A stretch of DNA of 64,000 bases from NCBI GenBank assembly GCA_020310875.1, contig CM035428.1, positions 109,583,245 to 109,647,244 on the forward strand, given 5' to 3'. The notes beneath the pieces were generated by a model that worked only from the letters and a program-made list of their open reading frames with translations, did no database searches and had not been told where the DNA came from. The position numbers were made by a program, and so were the translations under genes. Positions 41,795 to 54,290 of this stretch are shown here, in pieces (position 1 is the stretch's first letter; every line of letters starts with the position of its first letter). This DNA comes from Ceratopteris richardii. Its lineage: Eukaryota; Streptophyta; Polypodiopsida; Polypodiales; Pteridaceae.

Positions 41795-41812
41795 TCCCCG
41801 GCAACGGCGCCA
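41795..41812 (-). other. Primer-binding site of element A (tRNA-Asp)
   Basis: The minus strand reads TGGCGCCGTTGCCGGGGA, complementary to the CCA-bearing 3' end of plant tRNA-Asp, 5 bases from the LTR. This primer is known from Athila-type gypsy elements. Confidence 0.92.
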
Positions 41813-41817
41813 AAAAG

Positions 41818-42714
41818 TGTGTTGACCTAAGTACCAACTTAGGGACTTGCAGAGAAAGAGACTATACCTCAATCCCCTCTCAAGTGCATATAGTGGGGAT
41901 ACACGCTTTTAATTATCAATCCAAAGAGTATACAAACCTAGCCGAGTGTATGAGGACGTGCAATCATGTAATGATCAATGCAACTGAACTACTCAAAGAG
42001 TGTAAATAAAGCAAAGACTTATCCAAACAAGCTCCAACTGTTGGTCAAGGCGAAACGATACTTGGTGCAGCAGCCGTCAGTAATTTGGACTTTTCTTCCA
42101 GCTCCGAACTCCAAATATAGCAAATAGCATATGCGTTTCGAAGCTCTCGAGAAGACGCATCCAATGGCAGTGGTTTCACTCAATTCCGATGCTCCTACTT
42201 CAAGTTATGAGCAAAATACTGAGTCGCGGGAATACTTTCCTACACTTCAGCACTTCCTACACTTCGCACACACCTTACCTACAGCAAATAAACACTTTCA
42301 TGGATAGACAACACTCACAAGCACTCTTTCCAAGCAATACACATGCATACAAGCTCACAAAGAAGAAGATACAGAGTGAAGAGGACACAAATTCGAATTT
42401 TTGTGCTCTCTATTCTCACAATGGCCAAAAGTTCTTTACAAAGAGTCACATTTGACTTATATACTAGTGCCGTAGAAATGGTCCTTTCACACAAGAGACC
42501 GGCACTTTATTCACTAAAAGACTAATTTCCTACTATTTTACATGGGTAAATTCTCTAATCTTCTGTGGGGATGCATCTAGAGGACTCCTCTAGTGCATTT
42601 ACAATGGGAAATATATTACAAGAATGAGTATGATACAAAAATATGATGTCCAAATCGGAAAAATTTTGGGGCCCGTCTTTTTCTCTGCTTTGTGCTTTCT
42701 TTAGCTCTGCAACA
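41818..42714 (-). repeat. Element A 5' LTR
   Basis: 897 bp, paired with 25643-26540 at roughly 98% identity by eye. The flanking CATAC completes the target-site duplication. Confidence 0.95.
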
Positions 42715-43495
42715 CATACACACATATGCATACACACATGCATACACATATATACACATATACACACATACATACACACATATGCATACACACATATACA
42801 CACACATACATACACACATATACACAAACATACACACATATACACACACATATACACACACATATATCCACACATATACATACACATATATTTCACACAC
42901 ACATACATACTTACATATAGATACACACATATATACACATATACATACACACATACACATACATACACATATACACACACATATACATATATATACACAT
43001 AAACACACACACATATACATACAGACATATACACACACATATATACACATATACACACAGACATTTACACACACACATATACATACATATATACACATAT
43101 AGACACATATACACATAGACACACATACATACACACATATACACATACACACATATACACATATACACATATACACACACATATACACATACAGACATAA
43201 ACACATATACACATATACACACACATATACACAAACATACACACATATACACACACACATATACACACACATATATACACACATATACATAGACATATAT
43301 ACACACACACACTTATGCACACACATACACATATACATACACATATACACACATATACATAAACATATATACACATATACAGACACATATACATATATAT
43401 ACACATATATATACACACACACACATACACATACACACACATAGAGACACACATACACACATATACACGTGCATAAACACAAACATACACACATA
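42715..43495 (+). repeat. CATACA/CACATA microsatellite, middle part
   Basis: About 780 bp of imperfect acacat/catata repeats, continuous in composition with 25571-25642 and 44553-45392. Long translations through it (Tyr-Ile-His-Thr or Met-Cys-Val repeats) are artefacts of the repeat lacking stops. Confidence 0.95.
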
Positions 43496-44552
43496 TGTTG
43501 GTGTAAATCACAAGCCTACACATTTGGCTTGGAAGATATCATGAAGACTCTACATACATGAAGAATCATAGGAACATATGCTAATGGTTAATTACCACTT
43601 TATCTCATTGTAAAAGTCAAATTGACTTAGAATCTTTTGTAATCACCTACCTAAGTGATTCGTGGAAAAGATAACTCACTTGATTGAGAGAATATCTCCA
43701 AGAATTTAGGATCTTGATCATAGGGAGCCAAAAGTTTGAATTTGAATTCAAACTTTACTCATTACATATAAAAGTCAACAAGAAAAGTCGCGTGTATGAG
43801 AGATCACTCCCGAGCTTCATTCTACTGTAATTGAGTGTGTGTGAGGACTATACCATAGCCTACACCTCTCTACACCATTAGGCAATGTTATTCATGCCAA
43901 TGGGATTGTATACAAGTGCTAATTTATAGATACATTTACATCATTCATCTCTGTGTTCTCTGCTAGTCTACTCAAAAGTCTGTCAACTTGTCAAGGGCAT
44001 ATCTCGGCCAATACTCCACCAAATTCAGTGATTCAAATCTTGTTGGATTCAGCTTGAAGCCTACTATATTTTGTCAAAATTTTGAAGACATTCTATTCAG
44101 CCAATTCAGAGAAATCTGCGTCGAGGTGCTCACTGGTCTATTTTTGCTACAGTCCTAAAAAGTCGGGGGTATAGCTAATCTTGCTAAATTGATTTCTCTT
44201 AGCATAGTTTATCTTTTTACATGATTCCACTTGCAAATGGTAGATTAATAAGCTAATTAAATACCCCTAGAAGGAATTTTATCCATTGCTACTGTGCTGG
44301 TCACACTGAGCAAAACATCCAGCAGGTGTCAAGACCAAAATAGAATGTTTTCTTGAGTTTGTGATTTCCAAAGTTATCTGTTTTGATTTAATCATTGCAT
44401 ACATCATTTCCAAAGGACATAGGCCATTTCTTGGTGTCATTGGAATGTTAAGGAAGTCTACTAATCAAGTCTGAAGCAAAAGAGGGCTGGTACAAAGCAG
44501 GCTTAGCAGTACCTACTCAGTCTCTTGGATCATCCATCCATCTTTCCCAACA
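43496..44552. repeat. Copia solo LTR (F family)
   Basis: TGTTGGTG...CCCAACA, 1057 bp, flanked by a perfect 5-bp duplication ACATA (43491-43495 and 44553-44557) and by the same microsatellite on both sides. It is related to the F LTR (23174-24214): same start, shared gaatttgaattcaaa block, and a similar TATA-like region (catataaaag near 43765). It has no internal sequence, so it arose by LTR-LTR recombination after insertion. Confidence 0.9.
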
Positions 44553-45501
<949 letters not shown>

Positions 45502-45550
45502 CTAATCGATTTTGTTTGATATGTACATATATTATGGATCGTAGTATTTT

Positions 45551-45568
45551 TGGCGCCGTTGCCGGGGA
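45551..45568 (+). other. Primer-binding site of element C (tRNA-Asp)
   Basis: TGGCGCCGTTGCCGGGGA, identical to the site of element A, here on the plus strand. The LTR end immediately upstream (gatcgtagta) is not typical and the LTR itself is dominated by the microsatellite. Confidence 0.88.
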
Positions 45569-46886
45569 AAAAGCTGAAGCTTCATTGAACTTTTGGACCT
45601 TGGTGGATCTTCCATTGTTGATGGTAATTAAACACATTGGGAAGGTACTATTGTATAATCATGTAAGAAAATTTGAGAAGGTAGGTGAGGAAGCTTGTCT
45701 TATGGGAAAAGAAAGCTTGAATTGACCTTTTGAGACAAGTAAGTGCATATCTTTATGCAAAATTGATAAGTTGCTCATGCTTTCAAGAGTAAACTGCAGC
45801 TGTTTTGTAAAAAGATGATTTAATTTGCTGAAAGGAAAGTGAAATGTGTTTATCTTTGCATATTTAGATTTATTTTGACAAAGTACTAAGCAATTTTGTT
45901 GATCTTTGGGAAAGATAGTTGCAGTAAGGAAAGTTATGAAAAGTAGCTATATGCAAGTTGATTGTTCCATTACACTTGTCCTATGTGAATTATTTGTCTT
46001 TTAGAAAGATTGTTGTAGTCTATTGAAGGAAAGGCATTGCGTTTATGTTTGCATAAATTGAGAAGTTGTACTTACTAACACATATTTTCTTAAGAAGTTC
46101 TATTCCCATGATGATATTGATAGTCTAGTATGTACAGCCAATCATAATTCAAAGAAGAGCAGGGAATCTTCAAGAAAAGAAAACCTTAGGTGAAGTATTT
46201 TCCTTGATTTAGGGTGTAAAAACTAAAAAATTTTGAAAAATTTGAAAAGAAACCACAAAAAAATTTCTTTTTTCTTTTTTTTATGTGAAGTAATGCATGA
46301 GGTATGTGTGGAGAGGTAGACTAGGATAATTTGATGAAAATACAAAGAAAAATCAATTAGTTCAAGAAAAGTCAAAATAATTATTTCTTTTTTTTTGTAA
46401 TTTCAATCTCTTTTGAATGGTTGAGTTTGGATAAATTGCATATGGCAATTGTTTTGGGGTGATTGAAGAACATTTGGAAAGATCATGTGGTAAAAGATTC
46501 AAAGAAATTCAATTTCCAGGAAAACATGATTTTCATCTTAGAATCGCGATTTTCAATAAGATGGTAAATCTATTTTCAATTATGGTTGTTGGGCATTCAG
46601 GTAAGTGAGTAAAGGTTTTAAAGTGGTATGATAGAGAAGAAGTAAAATTGAGTAAACTTTGAGCATAAGAATATTAAAATCTGAGTTTTGGTGAAAAATG
46701 GTGATTTTTATTAGGGGGAGGAAGCAAGCAAATGATAGACTTTAAGGATGGAATATCATAGGTTAAGTCATGAGTTTGCATAAGAGAAGGAGTCATCAAA
46801 TTTGGAATTAGGTTGAAAAAGAAAATCATTCACAATCGTGATTTTTTGAGGTCTATATAAGCACAAAATTCAATTAAGAAAAGCAT

Positions 46887-46928
<42 letters not shown>

Positions 46929-47899
46929 TGAGATAGAGCTAGAGGAAAAGGGATCAAAGTCGCGATTCTCAACAGCAAGCCATTTCAAAACAATTCTTTC
47001 TAGCCAACAAGCAAAGTATGATGCTACACTTCATTTCATATTGAGTAAGCTTCAAAGTTGTGTTACTTTCTTGGAAAAATCATAGGAAATAGGAAATATC
47101 AAAATCGTGCATTTTTATTTTTTGTGATTTTCCATTTTTTTTCAAAATTTTTCAAAAATTTCTCGATTGCATGGTAATAAAATAGTTAGGCGCTCAAAAC
47201 CTAGTGTGCATTATCAAGGAAAATAGAATTTACTTTTTTTCCAAAATCTACGTAGAATCGCGATTCTGTGTATAGACTAAAAATTGTGATTTCCAGAATG
47301 CAATTTTCATTAGAAAATCGTGTTTTTAGCGATTGTGAGCAATCACGATTGTCTGAATCACAAAGTCATGATAAACATGATTTTCACCCAAAATCGAGAA
47401 AAACACGATTTTCACCCAAAATCATGAAAAACATGATTTTCACCTAACATCATGAAAAACACGATTTTCACCCAAAACCATGAGAAAACAAAATTTTCAC
47501 TCAAAATTGTGAAAAACACGATTTTCACCCAAAATCGTGAGAAAACACGATTTTCACCCAAAATCATGAAAAACACGATTTTCACCCAAAATCGTGAAAA
47601 ACACGATTTTCAACCAAAAATCGTGGAAAATATGATTTTCATCCAAAATCATGGGAAACACGATTTTGGCCTAAAATTAAAAAAAAAAAGGGAGATAACA
47701 TAGTTTAAACTAAACTAAAATCCTCACATTGTGTTGGGGTATATGGAGTCCTATTAAATTGGGAATTATAAGCCTAAACTAATAAAATACAATTTTGGGT
47801 GCAGAATTGCAATTTTTAATTGGAAAATGTGACTTGAAACACAAATTTAGAATAAAAGCCAAATTACAACTATTGAAGAAATCAAACTTAAATAGGTGG
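45569..47899 (+). other. Element C untranslated leader
   Basis: 2.3 kb without credible coding sequence. It contains a (TG)n(AG)n microsatellite at 46887-46928 and the AATCGCGATT-type array, sparse from 46540 and dense at 47250-47690. Confidence 0.7.
46540..47690 (+). repeat. AATCGCGATT / AAATCGTG hairpin array in element C leader
   Basis: Perfect AATCGCGATT-like cores occur near 46542 and 47254. From 47355 a ~29-bp tandem unit dominates, in which AAAATCGTG faces CACGATTTT across AAAAA and is followed by CACCC, so each unit can fold into its own hairpin. About eleven units are visible. Confidence 0.88.
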
Positions 47900-48159
47900 A
47901 TGATTTTGAGATCTAGTATCAAGCTCTCTATACCTCATACATAAGAGTCATTAGGAGAGAATATACAATCAAGTGATTCTCAAGAAGGGGAATTGGGACA
48001 GACAACTAACATGGAAAATCTAAATGAGACAAATGAAACTCAAGATACCAGTGATTTTAGAAATATCCTAAAATACATGTATACAAATAGGTTTGGAGCC
48101 TATGTGTATCAAGATGGCATGCATAAGTCTCTCATTAGGTCTTAGAAATCCCTCTAAAC
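47900..48159 (+). pseudogene. Element C gag, N-terminal fragment
   Basis: ATG 47900 opens MILRSSIKLS, corresponding to the MNLRSG start of A and B. After one stop the frame reads NLNETNETQDTSDFRN and YMYTNRFGAYVYQDGMHKSL, matching YVNTNQNEVPIYLDGLNRSV of A. It is interrupted at 48159 by copia D and resumes at 52462. Confidence 0.8.
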
Positions 48160-48844
48160 TGTAAGACAAAAGTTACGCAATATAACACAGGAGCAATAGC
48201 AGAGAAGATAACAGATGTAGGAGAATCTCAATAATTTTCTACTAGCACCAAGTACAAAGATGATGGCGTTGTCCACCCGTGCGCTCTCAAGGTAGAGCTT
48301 AAATGGTGATCTAGACAACTCTAGAACGGGAGATACAAGGTAGAGGTATGCTGGCTCAACTCAGTGTCTCAGGTAGTGTAGAAGTCATGTATATATAGGA
48401 TCATGGGTGGCCTGCCATGGACGGCTATACATGGGCGGTAGAGCGTGGGCGGCCACCGCCCGCGTAATTGCCATACACGGCTTAGACTAGTTGAACCGAC
48501 CTAACAAATATAAATGATTTCTGACTCCGACAGGGAATATTCCATGGAATATTCCCTTTACCGTGGCGCCAGGGGCGCTGCCCCCAGACCCCCACCAGGG
48601 GGCCCGCTGGCCCCCTGGGACCCCCCAGCCAGGGGCTGCTCACCGCTGCCCCGGACCCCACAATTGGGGACCCTGGTAACTCCCTTTCCTTATAATACCT
48701 TACATGGTCCAATATGACCTTCATCCAACATGCAAGTTGGGATTCCCATCAATTGGGTAATGCACGCTTGGCTTCTCCTCATAAAGGGGGCCTTACAAAA
48801 TGTACATACAATCATGAGGGGTAGACATTGATCATATACTAACA
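48160..48844 (-). repeat. Copia D 3' LTR
   Basis: Plus-strand reading TGTAAGAC...ACTAACA. It carries a GC-rich block (about 48563-48660) with nested GGCGCC/GGGGGC palindromes upstream of the TATA box on the element strand. Confidence 0.95.
48390..48397 (-). promoter_or_regulatory. TATA box in copia D LTR
   Basis: TATATATA within CCTATATATACATG on the minus strand, about 170 bp downstream of the GC-rich block. It is repeated in the 5' LTR near 52001. Confidence 0.55.
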
Positions 48845-48856
48845 CCCCCCCTCAAT
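48845..48856 (-). other. Polypurine tract of copia D
   Basis: The minus strand reads CATTGAGGGGGGG directly before TGTTAGTATATG of the 3' LTR. Confidence 0.85.
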
Positions 48857-48872
48857 GTTTACCGATGATAAA

Positions 48873-49406
48873 TCAAGTAGGTCTCGGTCCTATGCCCATC
48901 TGTTGAAGATGCCTGTTGAGTTGCTCTCTTCCAAGTGCTTTAGTGAATATGTCAGCACAATTTGCCTCTGTTGGGCAATATTCTAGCTCCACAATGTCAT
49001 CTTCAATTAACTCACGAATGTAATGGTATTGTACTTCTATGTGCTTGGTGCGAGCATGAAATACTGGGTTCTTTGCAATAGCCATACAACTTTGATTATC
49101 ACACTTGAGTACAGTTGGCATATTTGATGGAAAGCCTAGATCTGCAAGAATTCTCCTTAGCCAGACTGCCTCACAAGAAGCAAAACAAGCTGCTTTGTAC
49201 TCTGCTTCAGTGGAGGAGAGTGCGAGAGTTGGTTGCTTCCTACTTACCCAAGAAAATATTCCTGAACCAAGTGAGAAACAATATCCAGAAACTGATTTTC
49301 TAGAATCACAATCTCCAGCCCAATCTGAATCACAATATCCTTGGAGTGTATCACCTGTGGTATACAAAATACCAAAATCCAAGGTTCCTGCAATGTACCT
49401 TAGAAT
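48873..49406 (-). pseudogene. Copia D RNase H
   Basis: ILRYIAGTLDFGILY, YCDSDWAGDCDSRKSVSGYC, WVSRKQPTLALSSTEAEYKA (catalytic Glu), CDNQSCMAIAKNPVFHARTK (catalytic Asp in CDNQS), and the C-terminus EYCPTEANCADIFTKALGRE. It is full length for copia RNase H. One stop separates it from RT near 49407 in the same frame. Confidence 0.9.
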
Positions 49407-50546
49407 TCACATTCCAGCATTCCAGTGACTCTCCTTAGGTTTGTTGGAAAACCTGCTTAACACTCCAACAGCATAACAAATGTCTCGTCTAGTGTTGCAC
49501 AGAAAAATAAGACTTCCAACGAGCTTCCTATACTTCTTAGCATCTACATCAAGCATGTTATCATCCATAGATAGCTTATGATTTACCTCCATAGGTGTGC
49601 TAGTTGGTTTGCACTCCATCATTCCAAATGCCTTGAGAATTTCTTTGGAATATTTTTGTTGTGAGATGAAAATGCCATCCTTCCTTTGCCATACTTCAAT
49701 TCCCAGACAAAAATGGAGTAGACCTAAGTCTGTCATTTCAAACTCAGTTCCCAAGCTGATCAGAGTTTGATTGATGAGTTCCTGATGATCTCCTGTAATG
49801 ATCAAATCATCTACATATACAATGACAACAACTAGTTTGCTATCCCTTTTTGTTACATACAAGTTAGCATCAGAAGTACTTCTTTCAAAACCCATGTTTT
49901 TGAAAAAATTATCTATCCGTTGGTACCAAGCCCGTGGAGCTTGTTTAAGTCCATACAAAGCTTTCTTCAACCTGCAAACTTTATCTTCTGAATTGGGCAC
50001 CTCAAAACCTGGTGGTTGAGATACATATACCTCCTCCTTGAGGTGACCATTCAAAAATGCAGATTTGACATCCATCTGGAAAATAGGCCAGGACTTTTGT
50101 GCAGCTACTACAAGTACCGTCCGAATAGTTGTCATGCGTGCTGTTGGTGCAAAAGTTTCTTGAACATCAAATCCTTCAATCTGTGAAAAACCCTGTGCAA
50201 CTAATCGTGCCTTATACTTTTCTTATGTTCCATCAGCTTTATACTTAGCTTTCCAAATCCATTTAGTACCTATTACCTTCTTCTTTGGCGGCAAGTCGAC
50301 TAGATCCCATGTATCATTTTTTAGTATACTATCATACTCAGACTGCATTGCTGCTCTCCAACCTGGATCATCAACGGCTTCTTCAATGGTGGTAGGTTCC
50401 TTTATCGAACCCATGATATCTGCCATTAGAGCCATGTTAACAATGTGTTCTGAGGCTCTTCTTTGCTCCTCTATTCTCTTTGATCTTCGTAATCCATCCG
50501 ATGATGATTCTAGTACATCTACATGTGGATTGTGATCATCAAAGAG
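49407..50546 (-). pseudogene. Copia D reverse transcriptase
   Basis: The N-terminal segment includes DDPGWRAAMQSEYDSILKND, TWDLVDLPPKKKVIGTKWIW and KYKADGT. After a stop near 50223 it continues with [20 protein letters not shown] (first catalytic Asp in DVKSAFLNG), [20 protein letters not shown], the intact active site [13 protein letters not shown] (near 49790-49815), [20 protein letters not shown] and [14 protein letters not shown]. Only three single stops interrupt the frame from 51071 to 48873. This is the only TSD-bearing copia copy in the window with an intact RT core. Confidence 0.92.
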
Positions 50547-51071
50547 CTATTGTGCCCACTTCGGTAGTGGCTTACGCTGTGCAGCTACAACTGGTTGGCT
50601 TTTTATTGAGGAAATTTCTCCATCAGATGTTTCCTCCTCCTCAACTTTAACCTGTCTTTTGATAGGCACAAGGTGAGATATTTCTCCATTTGATGAGATA
50701 GTAGATTTACCTTTATCTTCTACTAAGTATGGTCGTTCATCAAACACCACATCTCGGCTGACAAAAATCTTCCTTGCCTCAGGATCCCACAACCTGTATG
50801 CTTTAGACTCTTCACTATATCCTAGGAAGACACACTTTTTGCTTTTTGAATCCAACTTTGATCTTGTTGAATCAGGAATATGCACATAACAGAAAGAACC
50901 AAAAATTCTGAAATGCAAAAGTGAAGGCTTTTTACCAGAATATGCTTCTTGAGGAGTCATCCCCTTCAGTGCTTTTGTGTAGCTTCGATTGAGGATGTAG
51001 ACTGCTGTATTGACTGCTTCTGCCCAGAATGAATCAGGCATGTCTTGAGCCTTCAACATACAACGAGCCAT
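50547..51071 (-). pseudogene. Copia D integrase, C-terminal part
   Basis: It begins MARCMLKAQDMPDSFWAEAV, then YILNRSYTKALKGMTPQEAY, FRIFGSFCYVHIPDSTRSKL, CVFLGYSEESKAYRLWDPEA and FVSRDVVFDE. This is the region after the catalytic Glu. The zinc domain, both catalytic Asp residues and the Glu are absent because of the deletion just upstream. Confidence 0.9.
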
Positions 51072-51079
51072 TTCAATTA

Positions 51080-51679
51080 CTATACTAATCCATCATACTT
51101 TGCCGGAAGAACACGTACACATCTTCGAGCCAGCTCTTCTGGTGTTATAACAACACCAACTGCAGCCAATTGGTCTTGAAGATGTTTTATCCGTTTGATA
51201 AAATCTTCAGCCTTTTCAGAATCAGAATGCTTTTCATTTGCCAACTGATTTTCTAAATTTTGTATCCTAGTGTGGTTCTTGGTCTCATATTGTCGAGCCA
51301 ATATGCCCCAAGCCTCATGTGCTTTAGTAGTATGTTGAACTAAAGTAAGTACAGAATCACTTACACTAGTGACAATTGCACATAATGCATCAGCATTCTG
51401 CCTCTTCCAAGCTCGTAGAAGATCTGGATCTGGCTGAATCATCAATCTTGAAGTAGCTGGATCTTCAACTGGTATAGGCTCTGGATCCAGTCCCATCGGT
51501 CCCATGACAGTGTCAAGTAATTCATAGGAGTCCAAAATTGCAGAAATTTTGAACTTCCAGAGTGTATAGTTGGATCCATCCAGCTTCCCTTCAGTGAATG
51601 CAGGTGGACGAATTCGAATAGGTGCAGCATTAACATTAGCTGAAGCACCAAGACCAGTGTTCGACGATGAAGCCATCAT
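51080..51679 (-). pseudogene. Copia D gag, N-terminal part
   Basis: 200 codons: GASANVNAAPIRIRPPAFTE, KLDGSNYTLWKFKISAILDS, DADALCAIVTSVSDSVLTLV-like segment, WGILARQYETKNHTRIQNLE, KAEDFIKRIKHLQDQLAAVG and RVLPAKYDGLV, typical of copia UBN2 gag. It stops exactly at the deletion junction (about 51072-51080), where integrase C-terminal sequence begins in another frame. Nucleocapsid and protease are lost. Confidence 0.92.
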
Positions 51680-51758
51680 GTAATCACTCGAATAATCTAC
51701 TGGTATTCTAGTATGCTAGTAGGCTAAAATAGTGATACTTCTCAAGCTATTCGAACCT

Positions 51759-51771
51759 GGCTTTGATACCA
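51759..51771 (-). other. Primer-binding site of copia D (tRNA-Met)
   Basis: The minus strand reads TGGTATCAAAGCC, abutting the LTR without a gap. One change (A for G) from the common copia site. Confidence 0.88.
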
Positions 51772-52456
51772 TGTAAGACAAAAGTTACGCAATATAACAC
51801 AGGAGCAATAGCAGAGAAGATAACAGATGTAGGAGAATCTCAATAATTTTCTACTAGCTCCAAGTACAAAGATGATGGCGTTGTCCACCCGCGCGCTCTC
51901 AAGGTAGAGCTTAAATGGTGATCTAGACAACTCTAGAACGGGAGATACAAGGTAGAGGTATGCTGGCTCAACTCAGTTTCTCAGGTAGTGCAGAAGTCAT
52001 GTATATATAGGATCATGGGTGGCCTGCCATGGATGGCTATACATGGGCGGTAGAGCGTGGGCGGCCACCGCCCGCATAATTGCCATACACGGCTTAGACT
52101 GGTTGAACCGACCTAACAAATATAAATGATTTCTGACTCCGATAGGGAATATTCCATGGAATATTCCCTTTACCGTGGCGCCGGGGGCGCCGCCCCCGGA
52201 CCCCCACCAGGGGGCCCGCTGGCCCCCTGGGACCCCCCAGCCAGGGGCTGCTCACCGCTGCCCCGGACCCCATAATTGGGGACCCTCGTAACTCCCTTTC
52301 CTTATAATACCTTACATGGTCCAATATGACCTTCATCCAACATGCAAGTTGGGATTCCCATCAATTGGGTAATGCACGCTTGGCTTCTCCTCATAAAGGG
52401 GGCCTTACAAAATGTACATACAATCATGAGGGGTAGACATTGATCATATACTAACA
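51772..52456 (-). repeat. Copia D 5' LTR
   Basis: 685 bp, paired with 48160-48844. The GC-rich block is at about 52178-52275, with slightly better preserved palindromes than in the 3' copy. Confidence 0.95.
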
Positions 52457-52461
52457 TAAAC

Positions 52462-54290
52462 TTAGTGCTAGTGGCACAATTTAAGGATGGTAGATATGAA
52501 GATAGACAAGGATGTGTATACATATTTGCACAAGATCCAAAAAATTCTAATGATTTAGGTCAATGTGCAGATAAGAGACCTTGGGATCAAGACCTAGGGC
52601 AAACAAACATACCTAGACACAATGGAAATCAAACCCCTACTGAACCACAAAAGGGAAGGAGATCACACACTTCTCCAAATCCTTTTGAGACAGAAGCCGA
52701 AGAAATACTTGAATTTCCCATTAGAAGAAGACAACAGTGACAAAACCCTGGGAGAATTCTTAGACCTTATCAAGTAGCTAAATGCATGAAAAATCAGTAT
52801 GAAGGATATTCGGACCCTCATGCTCAAGCCTTTGGTCTAACCCTAAGTGGACGTGCATTATCTTGGTTCATTCCATTGAGAAAGGAAATGTACCCTAATA
52901 TGGAGTCATTTCTTGAAGCCTTCATAGGAGAATTTTCCAAGACTAGAATCAAACATAATAGAGCTACATTGATACATAGCTTTAAGCAACAAAAAGATGC
53001 AAATGTGAGAGAAGCTGCTAGGAGATTCAAGCAATACATTGATAGATGCCCAAAGGAGGAGGTACCTTCAATGGCAAGACAAGTGTTTGTGTTCATAGAA
53101 GGATTGAGAAGTGCACAATTGAGAACCCTGGTGTACTATAGGAGGTTCTGATCTAGGGGTCTGTGTCAAAGAGGCAATAGACTTAGAGGATAATAGAGGA
53201 CAAGATTTGTTGGCATTTGATCAACCAAGAGTAAATGAAGATAGAATCCCACCAATTGATGAGTTAGCAAAAGCTATTGCTAAAGTCCTAGAAGTTAGCA
53301 GAAAAAAAATTTGATAAATACCAGAATGTCAACCAATAAGAAGTGCTATAATTATGGAGAGAGCCATTTGGTACATCAGTGTCCATATCATAAACCTCAA
53401 CATTTGCAAGTCAGGAAAACACTCAAATATTGCACTTTAGAGAAAAAATGGACAAACCACACTAGAGAGGAGTGCTTTTACAATAAACAACCTGTCAGAG
53501 AAAGAGAATATATGAATCAACACAATCCACAAAGACAAAATGGATTTTTTGAACAACCTAGACCTATATTGGGGCAACAACCACCATTACCTACAAATGT
53601 GGTACTAGTAAGATACACATCAATAGAAGAGGAAAGTCCAAGAGCTAGATCATCTTGTAGGGAGGATTACCATTTGTTTGATGGATACCAGGAAGATTGG
53701 GAAGAACATGAAATGAGGGAACCAGATTTACAAGCCTTAGACTTGGGAAAACAACCCTAAACACTGTCATAACTAGATGAAAGCAGGTAAAACCCTAAAC
53801 CTAGAAGAGGAAATTGTAAGCAAGTCAAACAATATTCAACAACAAAATACAAACAAAAAGGGAGATATACAAAACTCAAAGTGTTTGGACACACTGATAG
53901 AAGCCTATAAAGGAAGAATCCAAGATGGACCAAACCCTTCAGATCATCTGTTAGCTTATCCTATGCCTGAAATTGAGGACGAGAGAATGCAAAACTGTAA
54001 ACTAATCATTAGGGAGGCATAAAACCAATGGGAAAAATTAGATAATTAGAAACACATATTTGAGGAGTCAAATCGAGTGAAATCAAAGGAAATGTTTAAG
54101 GAGAAAAAGCACTCAGAGAAAGAAGGAGAACAAATAACTCTTCAATTTAATTTGGATAAACACTGCACAATTTTATTTCAAACTACAATAGAAGAGTTAG
54201 TAAAACAAAACCCTCATCTACAAAAAAATAAGAGGAATTTGGGGATAAGTTCACATTACCTTGATTCACAATCAAAGGAAATTTGGTAAC
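52462..54290 (+). pseudogene. Element C gag, main part
   Basis: It resumes collinearly after copia D with LVAQFKDGRYEDRQGCVYIF (compare RPVVKYVGGLYMDKRDIQYV of A). Then comes the capsid-like domain KNQYEGYSDPHAQ, AFGLTLSGRALSWFIPLRKE, KTRIKHNRATLIHSFKQQKD, REAARRFKQYIDRCPKEEVP (52786-53150) and zinc-knuckle relics CYNYGESHLVHQC (second Cys changed to Tyr) and YCTLEKKWTNHTREECFYNK. A Lys/Glu-rich tail follows. About 24 residues are deleted between YSDPH and AQAFGL relative to A. Multiple frameshifts (near 52740, 53150, 53300, 53765 and 54022) disable it. Confidence 0.85.

Larger units (their letters stand above)
25643..42714 (-). mobile_element. Ty3/gypsy retrotransposon A, 17.1 kb, with accessory ORF
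   Basis: LTRs of 898 and 897 bp (25643-26540, 41818-42714), a perfect TSD CATAC (25638-25642, 42715-42719), a polypurine tract beside the left LTR and an intact tRNA-Asp primer-binding site beside the right LTR define a complete minus-strand element. By eye the LTRs differ at about 15 substitutions and one indel (near 1.8%), so insertion is fairly recent compared with its neighbours. Order: 5' LTR, 1.5-kb leader with palindrome array, gag, protease, RT, RNase H, zinc finger, integrase, second protease, accessory ORF, duplicated polypurine module, 3' LTR. The tRNA-Asp primer and domain order suggest an Athila-like lineage. Pol is broken only by three in-frame stops. Confidence 0.95.
48160..52456 (-). 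mobile_element. Ty1/copia retrotransposon D, internally deleted
   Basis: Two 685-bp LTRs (48160-48844, 51772-52456) with about 13 differences by eye (near 1.9%), a perfect TSD TAAAC (48155-48159, 52457-52461), a polypurine tract beside the left LTR and a tRNA-Met primer site touching the right LTR define a minus-strand element. The interior is only 2.9 kb: gag is joined to the C-terminal part of integrase, so zinc knuckle, protease and integrase catalytic core are missing. It was inserted in gag of element C. Confidence 0.95.

Noticed and set aside
42555-43523. Long minus- and plus-strand ORFs of Met/Cys/Val/Tyr or His/Thr/Tyr/Ile repeats
   Set aside because: They are translations of the CACATA/CATACA microsatellite, which lacks stop codons in several frames. 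Not proteins.
47452-47703. ORF with IFTQNHEKTKF repeats in the C leader
   Set aside because: It is the 29-bp hairpin tandem repeat read through; composition is purely repeat-driven.
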